In this document: positions 25,401-28,950 of the stretch, in pieces
How the letters are laid out: every line of letters starts with the position of its first letter
Position numbering within the stretch: the first letter of the stretch is position 1
Origin: Spirogloea muscicola
Taxonomy: Eukaryota; Streptophyta; Zygnematophyceae; Spirogloeales; Spirogloeaceae
Assembly (NCBI GenBank): GCA_009602725.1
Contig: WELB01000117.1
Location: forward strand, 241,669-270,618
Direction: 5' to 3'
Length of the DNA stretch: 28,950 nt
Position numbers and translations under genes: made by a program
The notes under the pieces: generated by a model
Database searches by the model: none
The model's input: only the letters and a program-made list of their open reading frames with translations
Told to the model about the DNA's origin: nothing

Positions 25401-26450
25401 TGCCTACAACCTCAATCTCTGTCCTTAGTTTCTATATAGCCGCTCATTGGTCAGCAGGACTTGTGCAAGCAAGCACTGCTATTCCAAGCCTAGAGTCCAA
25501 GCCCATTGCCTCCAATGTGTTCTTGCAACCTCAGGTGCCACACGCCCGTCACACAATAACCCGTGTTTTGCACTGGCAAAGAAGTGACTCTGTTGAATGT
25601 CAGCCTCTTCTCTGCCTGCTCGTTGCAGAAGGTGTAGCAACAGTTGTCGGGTGGGGCCACTTTGGCGATGGCAATTTGCACCTCAATATCTCGGCTCCCA
25701 AGGACAGCCACAAGGTCTGTCTTTGTCTGTGACGCGCGCTGAGTCGCATTCTCGATTGGGTGTGATATGTTAGAAAACTTCCATAATCAAGTTGTCATAG
25801 AGGCAGGCCGCTCAGAGAAGTAATTGACATTCAGCGATGTTTGACCCAGGTTCAAGAACAGATAGAGCCGTTTGTGTATGAGTGGGTGGCCAGCCGAGGC
25901 GGCAGCATAAGCGCGGAGCACGGGCTCGGAGTGATGAAGCCACATGCCATTCACTACAGCAAAGCCCCAGAAGCGGTGGGTGGCCCTCCCTGGTATCGAG
26001 CTGCCTGTGCGCAGGTGCAGCTGCTGTTGATGTTGGTGGTACTATTCGCCTGGTATGCCTTGCCTCAAATCAAGACATATCCTGCTTCGTCTGGTCATTG
26101 AAAACATTGTAATTTGCAGCAGTCATGCCTTGTCCCACTCTATGTCTCTTCGCCAGACACGCTCGCAGAGGTTCAATCTTGGTCCTTTTGGTCAGGCTAT
26201 GATGCTGCCTTCTGGCAGCCTCAGCCCTGATACATTCATGGCTGTTGGCAGTCTGTGCCTGCATGTCGTGACAGCTGAATCCTTTACCGAGTAGGTCCTG
26301 CTTGCTCTTGGCATTTGCATTCATGCCTACTTGTGCGCCCATGCTACTGTGCAGGTTTCGCTCATGGGAGAGATTAAAGCCCTCCTTGACCGGCAGGGTA
26401 TTTTGAATCCTTATAAGGTGCTGCCCGAGTCAGCAATGCCAGCGCACTAG
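22471..26450 (+). CDS. D2HGDH: D-2-hydroxyglutarate dehydrogenase, FAD-linked, at least 14 exons, 5' end incomplete
   Basis: Exons: 22471-22656, 22867-22968, 23084-23131, 23290-23360, 23525-23643, 23958-24053, 24148-24257, 24350-24466, 24651-24751, 24921-25029, 25265-25373, 25629-25714, 25850-25975, 26355-26450; 491 codons in frame. The mitochondrial flavoenzyme oxidises D-2-hydroxyglutarate to 2-oxoglutarate and passes electrons to ETF. The FAD-binding part has [35 protein letters not shown] and [15 protein letters not shown]; the substrate part has [17 protein letters not shown] with its metal-binding His residues, [11 protein letters not shown], and the ending [17 protein letters not shown]. 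The intron after 25029 has a GC donor (GAG|GCAAGC). The targeting peptide lies in upstream exon(s) not firmly placed. The 24147 acceptor gives GGEGTLG where the family has GSEGTLG. Confidence 0.92.
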
Positions 26451-27385
26451 TATGCAGTGATGCTTAGACAAGCCTACCAACTGGTGCGGCAAGGCTTAAG
26501 CATCTACAAGTGTGCACATGCAAACGAGCGGCCACAAATGTCATCCCAACTGTCAAGCACGATCACGCTTTCCTTTGAAGTTCAGGCCTGGAAGCTAAGC
26601 AGTTGGGTTTGTGAGGTTGTGCTGGTTGATATGTCGTCATCTTGTAAAGGTGGTGTGAGGATCACAGAGTTCCAGCATCAGTCATCTTTCAATGGAATCT
26701 CACTTGCTTGTTGGTGCATCCCCGCAAAGTAATGTCCATAAGCCAAGAGGCGTGGCTGCAAAGATTGCAGCAATGTTGCACACAACCCATCCAAAGTGCT
26801 GGGAAAACCCGTAGCAGCTAAGCCCGGCCAAGGTCGCCCAAGTTACTCAATTGTGCATGCTTAGAGGCCCGAAATGTATGTACAATTGGGCGAATGTTCT
26901 GATTGTGGGGGCCCTCCTTGATCTGGTCGAGCTGCCTTGGCTATACTTGTCCCCCATGGCGACAATTTTTACAAAGGACTGTGCTGCTCTCATGGCAGCG
27001 ACACAGGCCGCCCCAGAGTGAAGCAGGAACAGCTCCAGAGGGGGGGCATATTGAGCGTCGGTGACAGCCAAGCACCACCTCGGTGCACACCCTGCTCAAC
27101 GTCCTCCGCACTTCCGGAGGCTCCCTCGGGGGTTGGCACTTGGAGCAACCTCAAAAGGCATGGAGGGAAGAGAGCAGCTCGACGGCTGTGCTGCGCGGCA
27201 GACAGACCACCCAGAGAGCTAGGTGTCGACGTGCGCGACATGGCAGGACAATAAACAGTCAGCAGACAAGCAAGCCTCCAATAGCAACTGCCAAGCAGAC
27301 GTGGGCGATGACCGGCATGTTCGGGCCGGAGGTTTTGGGGATGGGGGTGTGTGGGGCTGGGGGGGAGAACAGTGATAATGGGAAG
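26451..27385. other. Convergent 3' regions of D2HGDH and the E2 gene, no gene seen
   Basis: Both neighbours end here facing each other, so this should be their 3' UTRs and a short spacer. The plus strand has a TTGTAA at about 26643, a possible UGUAA-type polyadenylation signal of the kind common in green algae, 190 bases past the D2HGDH stop. Short minus-strand frames near 26850-27240 show no motif. Confidence 0.45.
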
Positions 27386-28897
27386 TCAAAGGTCTGCATG
27401 ACCAGCCATCTCATCCTCGCTTGACATGTATCCATCATTGCTCATCTCGCTGTCATCGTCGCTGTCCTCGTCTCCCTCCTCATCGTCGATTTTTGCGTAC
27501 TTGTCGCAGTACTCTGAGCCAACATCGCATGAATGTGCACCAGATTAATGATGTGGCAAGTAGGTGTTTGGGAAGGCTTGCCCCACTGTCAAAGTATCAG
27601 CAGCAGTGAAATTGAAGCATCTGGCATATCATCTATCAATGAAGCCCGTAATCATGTAGACAATGAGATTCAAATCACGTGTCTGTCGAGCAGACATCCC
27701 AAATCTCAATCCACACAGAACCGCCACACAAAGATTGTAGGCAGCACATTTGGGAGGCTAAGCTGAAAGAGATGTCCGTGTCTACCTTTGACCTTCAGCT
27801 TGTAATGATCTGGCTCTCGCATAAGCAGTGCAGCTGCTTCGCCATTCAAGGGATCCGTGGGGTTTGGGTAGAGGAGCAGCTGGGGCAGGAAAACCTCGAA
27901 CACGTTGATGAGGTCTGCAGTTGAGAGCGTGTCAATGGACAATATCAATGTATTGTCTCTGAACAAAGAGCAATTCCAACCACATCATGTAGGCACGCCT
28001 TCTTGTAGCCTCAACAGCCCAATGCTCCTCATACATGTTCACAGCCTAAACATTATGAGGTGCCATGTACAAATTCAACAATCAGAGAGAGAGAGAGAGA
28101 GAGAAAGAGAGATGGGCAGGAGGTTCTCCGCACCAAACATCGGGCTCCACGTCTGATTGATGACATCCAGGCACACAGAGCCCGACCTACAGGTGATGCA
28201 AGCCCCACAGAGTGCCGGACATCAGAGGCCCAGCCAAGCAGCAGACCTTGACGTCTGCAAAGGCTCACGTCTAGAGTGACAGCATCGACATAGCCAGGAG
28301 CTCCGTCGCCCACGAGCTCACATTTCGTCCACGTTGGGATGGTAGATTCGGTTCACGAAGCCGATGGACGGCGACTTGTAGGGGTAGGCCTCGGGCAGCT
28401 CTACGTGAATCTTCCACTTGCCTCCCTCATATGGACCTGCGGCCGCAATTCTCGAGCAGTAGCGCGTCCCTGAACGACAGTTGCTCGCCGAGCCTTCACG
28501 AGCAGCGGAGCCCAAAGGCCCGCAGGCCACACTGGACAACACATCCAGGCGGTCGACGTGCGCACTGGCACGCTGCCGACGGGAGGAGGGCTGTGGGCCT
28601 CACTCTCTTTGGGCCCGTTAAACTCGACGTAGAACTCGCTCATGCCGTCGTTGATCATGTCCACCTTGTAGTCGCTCATCATGCTGCGGGCGGCAGCAAG
28701 GCGGCCGCGTAGTCGTGGCAGGCCGTCAGTCCATGCCGTGCCGATAAGACCATGACCCGTGATGAGAAACGGAGGCACGATTCGGGGCAGCAGCCGCGCC
28801 AGCGTCACGGGGTTTTTGGGGGCCAGCGGGCCTCGCGGGCGCAGAGCTCTCACAGCTTCATGACGTCCATCTCGCGGCGCTTGCTCGGAGACGACAT
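27386..28897 (-). CDS. Ubiquitin-conjugating enzyme E2, UBE2H / plant UBC4-5-6 type, 6 exons
   Basis: Exons (minus): 28854-28897, 28604-28683, 28322-28436, 28134-28186, 27786-27914, 27386-27513; in frame, 182 residues, close to the plant length. It takes ubiquitin from E1 onto its active-site Cys and passes it to substrates with E3 ligases, in cytosol and nucleus. Residues: [20 protein letters not shown] at the N-terminus, HPN at 74-76, active-site Cys85 in [13 protein letters not shown], then [20 protein letters not shown]. This last block and the acidic C-terminal tail (about 35 residues rich in Asp, Glu and Ser after KYAKI) identify the E2-H subclass, whose tail favours histone or CTLH-type E3 partners in animals and fungi; the role in algae is inferred. 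The 5' UTR is a GGC repeat running off the window. Confidence 0.94.
28083..28113. repeat. AG microsatellite in an E2 intron
   Basis: A GA/AG dinucleotide run with one interruption lies inside intron 4 of the E2 gene. On the gene's sense strand it is CT-rich but sits near the donor, not the acceptor, so it is not the polypyrimidine tract of that intron. Confidence 0.9.
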
Positions 28898-28904
28898 GGC
28901 CGCG

Positions 28905-28915
28905 CCCGCCGCCGC

Positions 28916-28950
<35 letters not shown>
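28905..28950. repeat. GCC trinucleotide repeat at the window edge
   Basis: Nearly pure GCC repeat directly upstream of the E2 start codon (GGC on the sense strand), forming at least part of its 5' UTR. The repeat continues to the last base, so its full length is unknown. Confidence 0.9.

Noticed and set aside
26847-27241. Minus-strand frames between D2HGDH and the E2 gene
   Set aside because: No motif, no convincing splice partner; the interval is accounted for by two convergent 3' UTRs.

Overview
The window is nuclear DNA from a GC-rich, intron-dense eukaryote, most likely a green alga. The gene set is of plant type: an oxysterol-binding protein with a PH domain, pyrophosphate-dependent phosphofructokinase beta, a telobox Myb protein, plant-type APT, mitochondrial D-2-hydroxyglutarate dehydrogenase, and a UBC4/5/6-type E2. 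Genes are compact, with many introns mostly of about 100-500 nt, and carry GGC/GCC and CT/AG microsatellites. Trebouxiophyceae or a relative is my guess and cannot be proved from this sequence. The window opens with 123 consecutive A and contains single N bases at 9890 and 18394, so it looks like the end of a draft contig.

Layout: a small conserved acidic protein (+, 195-765); a poorly resolved stretch with possible minus-strand exons (about 919-1505); an 11-exon ORP lipid-transfer protein gene (-, 2118-6538) with a long pyrimidine-rich upstream region; an unresolved minus-strand coding-like region (7691-8312); a large inverted repeat made of two 5' fragments of a Copia-type retroelement (8641-9632); a 16-exon PFP-beta gene (-, 9904-14864), head to head (79 bp between start codons) with a telobox Myb gene (+, 14944-15994); about 1.2 kb without a gene; a 4-exon conserved gene of unknown function (-, 17205-18399) whose first intron holds a truncated tRNA-His(GTG); a compositionally odd block (18400-19600) with an unrecognised ORF, GC palindromes and spaced CCACGTGG boxes; a 6-exon APT gene (-, 20018-21917); D2HGDH (+, at least 14 exons, 22471-26450); and a 6-exon E2 gene (-, 27386-28897).

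I traced the exons of each gene by hand. Every junction used is GT-AG or GC-AG and keeps the reading frame, which is strong internal support. The genes are mostly unrelated housekeeping functions: lipid transfer at membrane contacts, glycolysis/PPi metabolism, telomere or chromatin binding, adenine salvage, 2-hydroxyglutarate oxidation and ubiquitin conjugation. There is no sign of an operon-like functional cluster. The most unusual items are the retroelement hairpin, the tRNA-His fragment inside an intron next to a foreign-looking block, the relatively frequent GC-AG introns, and the uncharacterised conserved protein with a nuclease-like motif arrangement.
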